Shown in pieces: positions 1-7,951 of a stretch of DNA of 16,299 nucleotides; positions within the stretch are counted from its first letter, which is position 1; every line of letters starts with the position of its first letter. The DNA comes from CAYZJV01 sp964478945. Lineage in GTDB: Bacteria > Spirochaetota > Spirochaetia > Sphaerochaetales > Sphaerochaetaceae. Below the pieces are notes generated by a model. It did no database searches. It had not been told where the DNA came from and saw only the letters and a program-made list of their open reading frames with translations. The stretch spans positions 1 to 16,299 of the forward strand of contig CAYZJV010000065.1 of NCBI GenBank assembly GCA_964478945.1, read 5' to 3'. The translations under genes and the position numbers were made by a program.

Positions 1-55
1 AACCTCCGACCCCTTGGTCCCGAACCAAGTGCGCTAGCCCCTGCGCTACTACCCG
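1..55 (-). tRNA. tRNA-Pro (anticodon CGG), 3' end cut by the window edge
   Basis: Read on the minus strand this is a tRNA from the first acceptor base (position 55) into the T loop, where the window ends. The D-arm start TAGCGCAG is present. The anticodon arm is a perfect 5-bp stem (CTTGG/CCAAG) around the loop TTCGGGA, which puts the anticodon CGG at 22..20, reading proline codon CCG. The variable/T-arm run GGGGTCGGAGGTT is typical of bacterial tRNA-Pro. A consensus promoter lies immediately upstream. The exact 5' base was set by counting seven acceptor bases back from T8. Confidence 0.93.
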
Positions 56-91
56 GATACTCATGGGACTGAACGACCCACAACGGGGGAA

Positions 92-120
92 ACTATATAC
101 AATGGGCTGTTTTGTGTCAA
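92..120 (-). promoter_or_regulatory. sigma70-type promoter of tRNA-Pro
   Basis: On the minus strand a perfect -35 TTGACA (120..115) is followed after exactly 17 bp by TATAGT (97..92), five of six matches to the -10 consensus. Transcription would start near 85, about 30 bases before the mature tRNA 5' end, which fits a 5' leader removed by RNase P. Confidence 0.8.
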
Positions 121-129
121 TGAGCAACA

Positions 130-158
130 TTGACACTACCCTCGCTACATGCTATTTT
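130..158 (+). promoter_or_regulatory. sigma70-type promoter of the foldase gene
   Basis: Perfect -35 TTGACA (130-135), 17-bp spacer and -10-like TATTTT (153-158, four of six). It points right, back-to-back with the tRNA promoter, the two -35 boxes being 9 bp apart. Initiation near 165 would exclude the in-frame ATG at 149 as a start codon and supports the start at 215. Confidence 0.6.
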
Positions 159-214
159 TCTTGAGATGCCCTTCACAGGAGGGTGCTTCCAAATTGTGCA
201 TAAAGAGGTCGTAC

Positions 215-1768
215 ATGCCTTCAAAGGATTCCCAAACACCGAAAAGTGGCGAAGAGAAAGTCGTCAAGTTCAAAGCTGAGAAAGATGCCCAGTCGAGTGT
301 CGTGAAAAAGAAAGGTGGCGTCACTTTGACGCAAATCGTCACCTATGTCATACTTGGTCTTCTCGCGATCGTATTGATCGTGGGAGTGTTCCCTTCATTC
401 GGAACCGCAGGCGGTCCGACCAGTCTCCGTTTCGGTACCTATGATGGGACACCGATCGAATTTGCCCAAGGCAATTATTTCTACCGGCAGTACCAGACGC
501 AGGCGCAACAGAACAAGGGTTCCGGCGATATGGCGGCGTATCAGATATGGCGGGCCGCTTTCGAAGGTACGGTATTCCATACTGCGATCACGAAGATGGC
601 CGACAGTGTGGGCATTCGTGTGGTTGATGAGACGTTGAACAAGGCGATCATCGCAAGCGGTGCCTACAACAAGGATGGCAAGTTCGATATCGCCACCTAT
701 GAGGGGACGAGTGTCGAGCGGAGGAATCAGCTCAAGACACAATATGAGGAGAATCTTTCCGCCCAGATGGTAATGGAGGATGTGGCATCGGTGCTCACTT
801 CCCCAGAGGAAATGCAGTATATCATAGCAATGGGTGACAGCGCGCGTTCCTTCGAATATGTGGTCTTCGATTCCTCCCTCTATCCCGATGATTTGGCGAT
901 GCAGTATGCACAGGCGAATCCCGCTACCTTCACCATGATAGATATATCCGTGATCACGGTGGGAGATATGGAGGGGGCCCAAGCGCTCCGTGAAAAGATT
1001 GTCTCCGGTGAGATTTCCTTCGAGGATGCGGCCAAGGGGAATTCTCTCGATAGTTTCGCCCAAGAGGGGGGACGTGCCGGAGTATGGTATCTTCATGAGT
1101 TGCAGGGCAACTTCACCAACCCGGAAGAGGTGAATGTCTTGTTCTCCACCGGAGAAGGTCAATTGTCCAGCGTGTTCGCCGCTCCGGGAGGGGCTGTGTT
1201 GTACAGGGTTGAGAAGAAACCGTTTGTTCCCGATTTCGAGGATCCCGAGGTGCTGTCCGACGTGAAAGCCTATATGGGTTCCAATGAAACCGAACTGATC
1301 ACCACCTATATTGATCAGCTTGCTGTTGAATTCTCCGGAAAGGTCGCTTCCTCCGAAGATTTCTCCGCGGTTGCTGAAGCGGAAGGTTATGAGGTGGTGA
1401 CGGTCGAAGCCACACCTGCGAACATCGGAGGTTCAAGTTACTTGACCGGCTTCTCCTATACCGATCCTAAGGGCTACCTGAGCAGGTTGTCCAATGATGT
1501 CGATGCGATGGAGAGACTCTATACCACACAAGTCGGTGCGGTAACCGATCCAATTACTTCCAATGGTGTATCCGTGGTTGCCGCGGTCACCGGAGAAGAA
1601 GCAATGGATGAACAGATGCGCGAGTATCTGAAACTGGCGTATCCCTACATGAGCCAGAATCAGAGTCAGCAGGATTTGGTGCAATCGATCTTCACTTCCG
1701 ATAAGCTTGAGGACAATTTCCTCACCGCATTCATGGAACACATCATGGGTGTGCAAGCCGGAAACTGA
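215..1768 (+). CDS. Membrane-anchored SurA/PpiD-like periplasmic foldase, parvulin-type domain
   Basis: Predicted 517-residue protein with a charged cytoplasmic N-terminus (about 1-36), one membrane segment (about 40-59) and a large extracytoplasmic part. This is the layout of PpiD/PrsA-type foldases that help exported proteins fold. Residues about 75-200 look like a SurA-N chaperone region; about 237-337 resembles a PpiC rotamase domain with a GGRAGVW motif close to the usual GG-LGW. The His residues normally seen at the first strand (xHIL) and near the end (GYHII) of parvulin domains are absent (here IDISVITV and GGAVLYRV), so isomerase activity is doubtful and a chaperone role is likelier. 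The start at 215 has an AGAGGT Shine-Dalgarno five bases upstream; an in-frame ATG at 149 lies inside the promoter. The gene ends in an intrinsic terminator, so it is probably monocistronic. Confidence 0.82.
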   Translation: MPSKDSQTPKSGEEKVVKFKAEKDAQSSVVKKKGGVTLTQIVTYVILGLLAIVLIVGVFPSFGTAGGPTSLRFGTYDGTPIEFAQGNYFYRQYQTQAQQNKGSGDMAAYQIWRAAFEGTVFHTAITKMADSVGIRVVDETLNKAIIASGAYNKDGKFDIATYEGTSVERRNQLKTQYEENLSAQMVMEDVASVLTSPEEMQYIIAMGDSARSFEYVVFDSSLYPDDLAMQYAQANPATFTMIDISVITVGDMEGAQALREKIVSGEISFEDAAKGNSLDSFAQEGGRAGVWYLHELQGNFTNPEEVNVLFSTGEGQLSSVFAAPGGAVLYRVEKKPFVPDFEDPEVLSDVKAYMGSNETELITTYIDQLAVEFSGKVASSEDFSAVAEAEGYEVVTVEATPANIGGSSYLTGFSYTDPKGYLSRLSNDVDAMERLYTTQVGAVTDPITSNGVSVVAAVTGEEAMDEQMREYLKLAYPYMSQNQSQQDLVQSIFTSDKLEDNFLTAFMEHIMGVQAGN

Positions 1769-1791
1769 TCGCGAAACATATGTCGATACCG

Positions 1792-1823
1792 CTCCCGTCG
1801 CAACAGTCGATGGGAGTTTTTTT
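1792..1823 (+). terminator. Rho-independent terminator after the foldase gene
   Basis: A 9-bp stem (CTCCCGTCG at 1792-1800 with CGATGGGAG at 1808-1816, one G-T pair) encloses a 7-base loop and is followed at once by seven T (1817-1823). It lies 23 bases after the foldase stop codon and before the next gene's promoter. Confidence 0.9.
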
Positions 1824-1835
1824 CTACGGTATCGG

Positions 1836-1864
1836 TTGCCAATACAACGGGCAAAATGTACACT
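1836..1864 (+). promoter_or_regulatory. Promoter of the HD-phosphohydrolase/PfkB pair
   Basis: TTGCCA (1836-1841), 17-bp spacer, TACACT (1859-1864), directly after the preceding terminator. The start would be near 1871, leaving a leader of about 13 bases that carries the Shine-Dalgarno AAGAGGT at its very 5' end. Confidence 0.5.
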
Positions 1865-1883
1865 GTCTCCAAGAGGTTTAGCG

Positions 1884-2690
1884 ATGAAGTCACCTAAGGA
1901 ACTCTCTCTGGAGAAGAAATTGCTCGATGCCGTCGATCCGGCGACACCACCGGGTATCATCGCTTCATTGTTGATCAATGACGAAGAGATCCAGGCGATG
2001 CAGGATTATGCCAATACCGTGTCCATCGTGCGTCTGGGATTCAATGATCACGGACCGGTGCATATGCGTCAGGTTGCCAGGAATGCGGTCAAGATGATGC
2101 ATCTTTTGCAGGAGGCTGGGATTAGGGGAAGTCTTGAACATGACAAGGTGGGTACCTTCGAGGATTCGCTTTCAGCGGTCATTCTCGCAAGCTTCCTTCA
2201 TGATCTGGGGATGGCGATAGGACGTCATGACCATGAGTTGCTCAGTGTGACGTTATCGTATCCAATCATGATGAGGATTCTCGCTTCAGCCTATCCCGAC
2301 GATATCAAACGGCAAGTGGTGGTGCGGTCTCTCGCACTGGAAGGCATAGTGGGACACATGGCTTCGAGAAGGATCCACAGTATAGAGGCGGGAGTCATCC
2401 TATTGGCCGACGGGTGTGATATGGAGAAGGGTCGCGCCCGTATTCCACTCGCACTCAACACCGATCCCAAGATAGGGGATATCCACAAGTATTCGGCCAA
2501 CTCGATTGAAAAGGTCACCATCGGCAAGGGTGTGCGGAAACCCATCAAGATCACTGTGGAGATGTCCGCTGAAGTGGGGTTTTTCCAAGTGGAGGAAGTG
2601 TTGCTTCCAAAGGTGAATTCAAGTCCAGTGAAGCCATATGTCGAATTGCTCGCATCAGTGGTCGGGCAAGAAAAGAAACAGTATCTGTAG
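1884..2690 (+). CDS. HD-domain metal-dependent phosphohydrolase
   Basis: A 268-residue soluble protein with the metal ligands of the HD superfamily: a first His in GPVHMRQV (H60), the His-Asp doublet in SFLHDLGM (H106-D107), further His at 115 and 117, a His in VGHMASRR (H158) and a late acidic motif ADGCDMEKGRARIP (about 175-188). Such proteins are phosphomonoesterases or phosphodiesterases, often on nucleotides; nothing here fixes the substrate. The C-terminal part (about 190-268) is not a domain I recognise. The start at 1884 is preceded by AAGAGGT; in-frame upstream sequence from 1707 overlaps the foldase gene and crosses its terminator, so it is excluded. A PfkB-family kinase follows after 16 bases, so the two are probably co-transcribed and may act on related phosphorylated metabolites (inference). 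Confidence 0.82.
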   Translation: MKSPKELSLEKKLLDAVDPATPPGIIASLLINDEEIQAMQDYANTVSIVRLGFNDHGPVHMRQVARNAVKMMHLLQEAGIRGSLEHDKVGTFEDSLSAVILASFLHDLGMAIGRHDHELLSVTLSYPIMMRILASAYPDDIKRQVVVRSLALEGIVGHMASRRIHSIEAGVILLADGCDMEKGRARIPLALNTDPKIGDIHKYSANSIEKVTIGKGVRKPIKITVEMSAEVGFFQVEEVLLPKVNSSPVKPYVELLASVVGQEKKQYL

Positions 2691-2706
2691 ATATAAGGAG
2701 ATGAGG

Positions 2707-3648
2707 ATGATTGCAATTTTGGGAGAGGCCTTGATTGATTTGATTGGTGGCACCGGAACGGATGGGCAAGCATGTTTCTATCATTACGCGGGTGGTTGTG
2801 CGCTGAATGCCGCCACTGCGGCAGCCCGGCTTGATTCCGATGTCTTGTATATCGGCAAGCTCTCTTCCGATATGTTTGGCAAACAGATGCAATCGTATTT
2901 CGATTCGAATCGGGTGAAGACGATTCCGGAGTTTCGCGATGTACCGCTCAATTCGATGATCGGTTTCGCGAAAATCGATGAAAGCGGTGCCGCATCGTAT
3001 GTGTTCTACAGTGAAGGGACGACGGTTACCGGATTGAAGCAACACGAGATTGGAGAAGCCCTCGACACTCATCCCGAGATCACGTATCTCCATGTGGGCT
3101 CGGTATCCATCGCATTGGAAGAGTCGGGTAGGTCCATCTTGGGAGCATTGAAGTCCAAGGAAAATCTCCCGTTCATCTTTTTCGATCCCAATGTCCGTCC
3201 CACGGTTATCGAAGATTTCGCAAGTTATCGGAAGCGGGTCTTGGAGATCGTGTCGCTTTCCTCGCTGGTGAAGCTTTCCCATGAGGACTTAGAATTGATC
3301 TATCCCGATCTTTCCACAGGGGAAGGCATCGAACGGATCCTCACTCTCGGAGCGAAACATGTGATCCTCACCAAGGGCAAGGATGGTCTCCAATGGTGTT
3401 CGTCCAACGGTCTGGATGTGGCTGTCCCCGCAGTGGACAACAAGATCGTAGATACCGTTGGAGCAGGGGATACCGTCAGTGGCGCCATACTCACGTATCT
3501 TGAGGAACAGGGGATCGGCCGTGATGATGAAGTGACTGTGGCACAAGCCAGGGATGCTTTGGAATTCGCCGCATTGGCAGCAGCGGTCACCACCAGCCGC
3601 AAGGGAGCCAATCCACCCTTACGTTCCGAGGTTGGTTCGGTAAGATAG
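2707..3648 (+). CDS. PfkB-family carbohydrate kinase (fructokinase-like)
   Basis: A 313-residue cytoplasmic sugar kinase of the ribokinase/PfkB family, transferring phosphate from ATP to a sugar or nucleoside hydroxyl. Visible signatures are GEALIDLIG at the N-terminus, the glycine motif AGGCALNAATAAARL (28-42), FDPNVRP (159-165), KLSHEDLE and the ATP/anion-hole motif DTVGAGDT (249-256) with catalytic base D255. The FDPN-RP and DTVGAGD motifs resemble fructokinases or KDG kinases more than ribokinase, but specificity cannot be read. The start at 2707 is chosen because TAAGGAG ends at 2700, giving 6-base spacing; the in-frame ATG at 2701 directly abuts it. It is the second gene after the HD phosphohydrolase. 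Its last 30 bases overlap the convergent diguanylate cyclase gene. Confidence 0.88.
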   Translation: MIAILGEALIDLIGGTGTDGQACFYHYAGGCALNAATAAARLDSDVLYIGKLSSDMFGKQMQSYFDSNRVKTIPEFRDVPLNSMIGFAKIDESGAASYVFYSEGTTVTGLKQHEIGEALDTHPEITYLHVGSVSIALEESGRSILGALKSKENLPFIFFDPNVRPTVIEDFASYRKRVLEIVSLSSLVKLSHEDLELIYPDLSTGEGIERILTLGAKHVILTKGKDGLQWCSSNGLDVAVPAVDNKIVDTVGAGDTVSGAILTYLEEQGIGRDDEVTVAQARDALEFAALAAAVTTSRKGANPPLRSEVGSVR

Positions 3649-5973
3649 GAACGCATAGCCGTCTTTTCCCCTATGTTTCACACTGTAGAGGGCTTGGTCC
3701 GCATTTTGATAAAGCTCGGTGAAAATGTTGCCATCCTGTGGGTATACGGCTATCCCCATACTCACAGGAAGACCGTCTTCATGAAGGTTGTGCATCAATA
3801 GACGAAGTTTTTCCTCCAATCTGGAGAGATCGGAAAAATTCACCAGGAACATGGCGAATTCATCACCACCCAGCCTTCCGAGGAGATCGGTGTTTCTGAA
3901 AATTTTCCTCAAATGGTTCGACACCATTTTGAGCATTGCATCGCCATGCAAATGTCCATTGGTATCGTTGATCACCTTGAAATCATCGATATCGAGCATG
4001 ATCAGCACATGGGTATGTGCATTGGGATCCGCAAAGTCGAGTATGCGGTCGACGCTGGCTTCGAATCCTCTTCTGTTCATCAAACCAGTGAGTTGATCGG
4101 TCTGAGAAAGACCGATGAGTCGCATCGATTCCATCTTGTCGTCGTGGATGTCCTGGATTCGTCCTGCGATTCTGACCACATTGCCCTCTTCATCGAACAT
4201 GGAGGTGAGTAGGAATCTGGTCCAGATGTAATGTTCCCCCTTTTCATCGATTTTGGTGAGGCGAACCTCGATCCTTGTACCACGGTTCTTCTCATTCACC
4301 AAGGAATGGATGGTGGAAGAGAAGCGTACCTTGTCGTCGGGATGCATATGGTGAAGGTTCGCCGACGTGAGGTCGGCATCCTCTGGGAGCGTGGTTCCGA
4401 ACATCCGTACCCAGTTGCGTTCCCTGGAATAGAACAGGAACCTCTCTTCTTCGACACTCCAATCGAATACCACTTCATCGGTCTGTTCCAAAAGTATCCT
4501 ATACCGTTCATCGCTCTCCTTCAGTTGGGTGAAGGCATCATGGATCGCGGTGGCATCCATCACCATGCCGAATAGGATGGGCGGTTCTCCATGGATGTTG
4601 AAGGAACAGGATACCCAACGCGTGGTGTGGTTTCCTATCGATCGGTATTCAAAGGAGCCTTTTCCCTCTTCTCCGATCGACATGGTGATAATCCGTTTCA
4701 CCATTTCACGATCATCTGGATGGATGGTAGTGAGAAACCTGTTCTCCGAAGCCTGCAGCAACGATGGTCTGTCTCCATATCCTGAAAGTGCAACGAAAGG
4801 ATCGCTGATGAAAAGAAATTCCATCGACCTTTCGACTGAACAGGTGAACAAACCCCCTGGGATGTGTGAGGTGAGTGTCTCCAATTCACGATGGAGGGTG
4901 CGTAGTTGCGTGGCTTCACGTGCAACCTGATCGATGAGAAGATTGAAGGAATCGGCGATTTTGGAGAATTCATGATTTCCTTCCAAATCTATCCTCTGAT
5001 ACACATCGTTCCTTCTGATATGTTCCATCCCATCGATCAGCGTTTGGATCGGACCGGTGATTTGGGTCGAGAAATGATGCAGGATGAACAGCAATACCAC
5101 AAAGAAAAGGAGTGCGAAGAACAGCAGTAGGGGAATGGTTTCCAAGAGTGGGCGATAGACATCCTCATTGGATATCCCGGTGAACACCGTCCAACCAATC
5201 TCTGGTATCCGATGGTAGTGGCCAACCATGGCTTTTCCTTTCAAGGAAAAGTCGATCGTACCGGCATATTCTTCCATCTCGTTGTAGTGGGATGAAATGT
5301 CGCTGATTCGATCGAAATCCTGGATGGACCAATACTGTCCATCCAGGTTGGTGGCAATGACCGAGCCCTCCCCATCGACCACCAGTCTGAAAGTACTGCG
5401 GAACATACCTTCATCCTTTGCGATCTCTCTCAGTTGGGATAGATTGATCACAGTGATCATGGCTCCAAGATATGATTTTTGGTAACTGAACGGTAATCCC
5501 ATCATCACATACACATCTTGTGAAGTTCTAGCTGGAGAGGTCATCACTTGGGAGACAACCATTCCCTCAACTGGTTTGGCAAGAAGATGGCTCGTTCTTG
5601 CAGGGTAAAGCGGATCACTATACACAAGGATATTCCTATCGACATCCTCAATATAGAGGGCTTCGATTTCTGGAGTCATGGCGATATGGTAGGGGATATG
5701 TTCCAACAATCTCTCCAGCGAAGGATGCATGTTGCCTTGTTCCAGCGCTTCCAGAACGGTTTGATCACTCATGAATCGGCTCATGTCGACGAACTGTGAA
5801 GCGATGTAGGTTTGGATTTTGTTCGCATACAGGTCGGCTTCGTGACCGACGGTCTGTTGTATGAACGGGTCGAATTTGCTGGCGAATGTGAGCACGCTGA
5901 TCAAAATGATGAGCAACGAGGGGATTAGGGAGAAGCTAAGCATGATGAGTTGCAGTTTGCGTATGAAACGCAA
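3619..5973 (-). CDS. Diguanylate cyclase with dCache, HAMP and two PAS sensor domains
   Basis: Makes c-di-GMP from two GTP at the inner membrane in response to extracellular and internal cues. From the chosen start the protein has 784 residues: membrane segment 1 (about 9-31), an extracytoplasmic dCache-like sensor (about 40-275), membrane segment 2 (about 281-300), HAMP (about 300-355), PAS (about 370-480), PAS with PAC (about 490-610) and GGDEF (about 620-775). The active-site motif is intact (GRLGGDEF, GGDEF at 702-706) and RNTD at 693-696 is a product-inhibition I-site five residues before it. No EAL or HD-GYP domain follows. The TTG start at 5973 is chosen because GGAGGT lies 6 bases upstream; a GTG at 6069 would add 32 residues but has no Shine-Dalgarno. 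The 3' end overlaps the convergent kinase gene by 30 bp. Confidence 0.9.
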   Translation of the reverse strand: MRFIRKLQLIMLSFSLIPSLLIILISVLTFASKFDPFIQQTVGHEADLYANKIQTYIASQFVDMSRFMSDQTVLEALEQGNMHPSLERLLEHIPYHIAMTPEIEALYIEDVDRNILVYSDPLYPARTSHLLAKPVEGMVVSQVMTSPARTSQDVYVMMGLPFSYQKSYLGAMITVINLSQLREIAKDEGMFRSTFRLVVDGEGSVIATNLDGQYWSIQDFDRISDISSHYNEMEEYAGTIDFSLKGKAMVGHYHRIPEIGWTVFTGISNEDVYRPLLETIPLLLFFALLFFVVLLFILHHFSTQITGPIQTLIDGMEHIRRNDVYQRIDLEGNHEFSKIADSFNLLIDQVAREATQLRTLHRELETLTSHIPGGLFTCSVERSMEFLFISDPFVALSGYGDRPSLLQASENRFLTTIHPDDREMVKRIITMSIGEEGKGSFEYRSIGNHTTRWVSCSFNIHGEPPILFGMVMDATAIHDAFTQLKESDERYRILLEQTDEVVFDWSVEEERFLFYSRERNWVRMFGTTLPEDADLTSANLHHMHPDDKVRFSSTIHSLVNEKNRGTRIEVRLTKIDEKGEHYIWTRFLLTSMFDEEGNVVRIAGRIQDIHDDKMESMRLIGLSQTDQLTGLMNRRGFEASVDRILDFADPNAHTHVLIMLDIDDFKVINDTNGHLHGDAMLKMVSNHLRKIFRNTDLLGRLGGDEFAMFLVNFSDLSRLEEKLRLLMHNLHEDGLPVSMGIAVYPQDGNIFTELYQNADQALYSVKHRGKDGYAFLSYRTNLGT

Positions 5974-5979
5974 TTTCGA

Positions 5980-5985
5980 CCTCCG
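5980..5985 (-). promoter_or_regulatory. Shine-Dalgarno that fixes a TTG start for the diguanylate cyclase
   Basis: On the minus strand GGAGGT is followed by six bases and TTG (5973..5971), after which the protein reads a short basic stretch (RFIRK) and then the first membrane segment. This fits an inner-membrane sensor better than the longer, unmotivated GTG start at 6069. Confidence 0.75.
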
Positions 5986-6010
5986 GATTGACAGGTGGGC
6001 AATCTTGCCA

Positions 6011-6039
6011 ATCTTACCATCAGAAGAGCATGCTGTACA
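6011..6039 (-). promoter_or_regulatory. Candidate promoter of the diguanylate cyclase
   Basis: On the minus strand TGTACA (6039..6034), 17-bp spacer, TAAGAT (6016..6011); each hexamer matches four of six consensus bases. It lies upstream of the TTG start and downstream of the GTG at 6069, so if real it would rule out the longer protein. Confidence 0.35.
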
Positions 6040-6097
6040 GGTAGTGGTCGGAAAAGGCTCCTTTCGCACTACACCACTAGGGCAATGCGTCCCATTG

Positions 6098-6106
6098 TGC
6101 TATAGT
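6098..6106 (+). promoter_or_regulatory. Extended -10 promoter of typA, nearly leaderless
   Basis: TG-C-TATAGT (6098-6106) is an extended -10 element with five of six matches. No -35 hexamer is recognisable 17 bp upstream. Initiation about seven bases downstream would fall near 6112-6113, three or four bases before the typA ATG, leaving no room for a Shine-Dalgarno. Confidence 0.45.
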
Positions 6107-6115
6107 GGCGCAGAT

Positions 6116-7951
6116 ATGAAAAAAATAGAGACGAACATTAGGAATATTGCGATCATCGCCCATGTGGATCACGGCAAGACCACGCTGGTCGATGGATTGT
6201 TCACCCAAAGTGGCTTGTATGCCAACGGGAGGATGGAAGAGAGGATCATGGACTCCGGTGTCCTCGAGAGGGAACGGGGCATCACCATAAGTGCAAAGAA
6301 TTGCTCGATTGATTGGAAAGGTGTGAGAATCAACATAATCGATACTCCCGGTCACGCCGATTTCGGAGGAGAAGTCGAACGGGGCCTTTCCATGGTGGAT
6401 GGAGTGGTGCTTTTGGTGGATGCCGCCGAAGGACCGCTTCCTCAAACCCGTTTCGTGCTTGACAAGGCCCTTGGTCTCCATCTCGCGGTGATCATCGTGA
6501 TCAATAAGGTGGATAGGCAAGACGCAAGACCACAACAAGTACTGGAGGAGGTGTACGACCTTCTGCTCGAACTCCATCCGGATGAAGCCATGCTTGAAGT
6601 TCCTGTCCTCTACTGTGTGGGTAGGGAAGGTTCATGCGGGACGGAACCGGATGCACTCGACGGCAATCTCCATGCACTGCTCGATGCCATGGTCGCCCAC
6701 ATCCCCGGACCAGAGTATGATGATTCGCAGCCATTTCAAATGCTGGTGTCTGATTTGGGCTATAGCGACTTCCTAGGGAGATTGGCGATAGGGAAGGTGG
6801 TCAATGGAAGTGCCTCCACCAACGATTCGCTCGTCTGTTTGGGAGAGGAGGGGATCATGGTTCCATTGCGGGTCACCAGACTGCAGCGGTACATGGGTCC
6901 GGTGTTCGTGGAAACCGAGCGGATTGGTCCCGGCGATATTGTGGTGCTCTCCGGAATCGAAAGGGTATCCATAGGTGATACGATTTGTACCAGGGACAAT
7001 CCGAAGCCGCTGCCAAGAATCTCTGTCGACGAGCCGACGGTTGCGATGCAATTCGGCAAGAACATCTCTCCCTTGGCAGGAAAGGAGGGATCGTTCGTCC
7101 AAGCCACAAAAATACATGAACGGTTGGTCAAGGAAGCCCTCAGGAATGTTTCGATCAGGGTTGAGAAGAATCCTGGAGACGATACGGTGACGGTGAAGGG
7201 AAGGGGCGAGTTCCAACTGGCGATCATCATCGAATCGATGAGAAGGGAAGGATTCGAACTCTGTGTTGGACGTCCCACCATCATATTCAAGGAAGACGAC
7301 AAGGGACGTAAGCTCGAACCCATCGAACTGGTTCGGATAGATTGTCCTGAAACCCATGCGGGAATCGTGATGGAGAAGCTTGCGAAGCGGAAGGGGCTCA
7401 TGCTCGATATCACCTATGGTACCGATGAACGGGTCACCATGCGGTTCGAGTTGCCCTCGCGAGGTATGATAGGGTACCGTGACGAATTTTTGACCGATAC
7501 CAAAGGCAATGGCATCATGCATGCGGTGCTCAAGGGATATGAACCATACAGAGGGGACTTTCCCGAACGATTCTCGGGTTCATTGGTCTCCGACAGGTCC
7601 GGCAATGCCGTTGCCTACGGGCTGTTCGGTCTGGAACCGAGGGGGAGATTGTTCGTCAAACCAGGTGATGCTGTGTATGAAGGCATGGTGATAGGGGAGC
7701 ACAACAGGGAGGTGGATCTTGCGGTCAATCCTACACGCACCAAGAAGCTGACTAATCTGAGGGCCTCTGGAAAGGATGATGCGGTCACACTCACCCCCGT
7801 GGTGCCGATGAGTCTCGAGCAGGCGATACGATTCATCGCCGACGACGAGATGGTCGAGGTTACTCCCAAATCGATTCGCTTGTGCAAGCGGATTCTCAAT
7901 GGGCAACAGCGCAAGATATTCGAAAGTCGGGGATACCTTCCTACTATGTAA
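6116..7951 (+). CDS. typA: Ribosome-associated translational GTPase TypA/BipA
   Basis: A 611-residue translation-factor GTPase, the usual size for TypA/BipA, which binds the 70S ribosome and aids 50S assembly and stress or cold adaptation. The GTPase motifs are all present: AHVDHGKTT (15-23), RGITI (54-58), DTPGH (76-80) and NKVD (130-133), followed by the beta-barrel domain, EF-G-like domains III and V and the TypA-specific C-terminus. The family signature GRGEFQLAI and the LPSRGMIGYRDEFLT stretch are visible. The ATG at 6116 gives the canonical N-terminus (IRNIAIIAHVDHG after nine residues). There is no Shine-Dalgarno: the bases before the ATG are TAGTGGCGCAGAT, and a good -10 element sits just upstream, suggesting leaderless translation. 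It diverges from the diguanylate cyclase and overlaps convergent rbsK by 8 bp. Confidence 0.96.
   Translation: MKKIETNIRNIAIIAHVDHGKTTLVDGLFTQSGLYANGRMEERIMDSGVLERERGITISAKNCSIDWKGVRINIIDTPGHADFGGEVERGLSMVDGVVLLVDAAEGPLPQTRFVLDKALGLHLAVIIVINKVDRQDARPQQVLEEVYDLLLELHPDEAMLEVPVLYCVGREGSCGTEPDALDGNLHALLDAMVAHIPGPEYDDSQPFQMLVSDLGYSDFLGRLAIGKVVNGSASTNDSLVCLGEEGIMVPLRVTRLQRYMGPVFVETERIGPGDIVVLSGIERVSIGDTICTRDNPKPLPRISVDEPTVAMQFGKNISPLAGKEGSFVQATKIHERLVKEALRNVSIRVEKNPGDDTVTVKGRGEFQLAIIIESMRREGFELCVGRPTIIFKEDDKGRKLEPIELVRIDCPETHAGIVMEKLAKRKGLMLDITYGTDERVTMRFELPSRGMIGYRDEFLTDTKGNGIMHAVLKGYEPYRGDFPERFSGSLVSDRSGNAVAYGLFGLEPRGRLFVKPGDAVYEGMVIGEHNREVDLAVNPTRTKKLTNLRASGKDDAVTLTPVVPMSLEQAIRFIADDEMVEVTPKSIRLCKRILNGQQRKIFESRGYLPTM

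Noticed and set aside
1..55. tRNA-Pro as an integration site for a mobile element
   Set aside because: The gene is cut by the window edge, and no copy of its 3' end was seen elsewhere in the window.
149..214. Longer foldase start at the ATG at 149
   Set aside because: It lies inside the predicted promoter and has no good Shine-Dalgarno; the ATG at 215 has AGAGGT at good spacing and gives a normal N-terminus.
395..1162. 255-residue minus-strand open frame
   Set aside because: It is fully antisense to the foldase gene, shows no family motif and has a His/Ile/Arg-rich composition typical of a shadow frame.
6773..7522. 249-residue minus-strand open frame inside typA
   Set aside because: It is antisense to a clearly conserved GTPase, with no recognisable domain.
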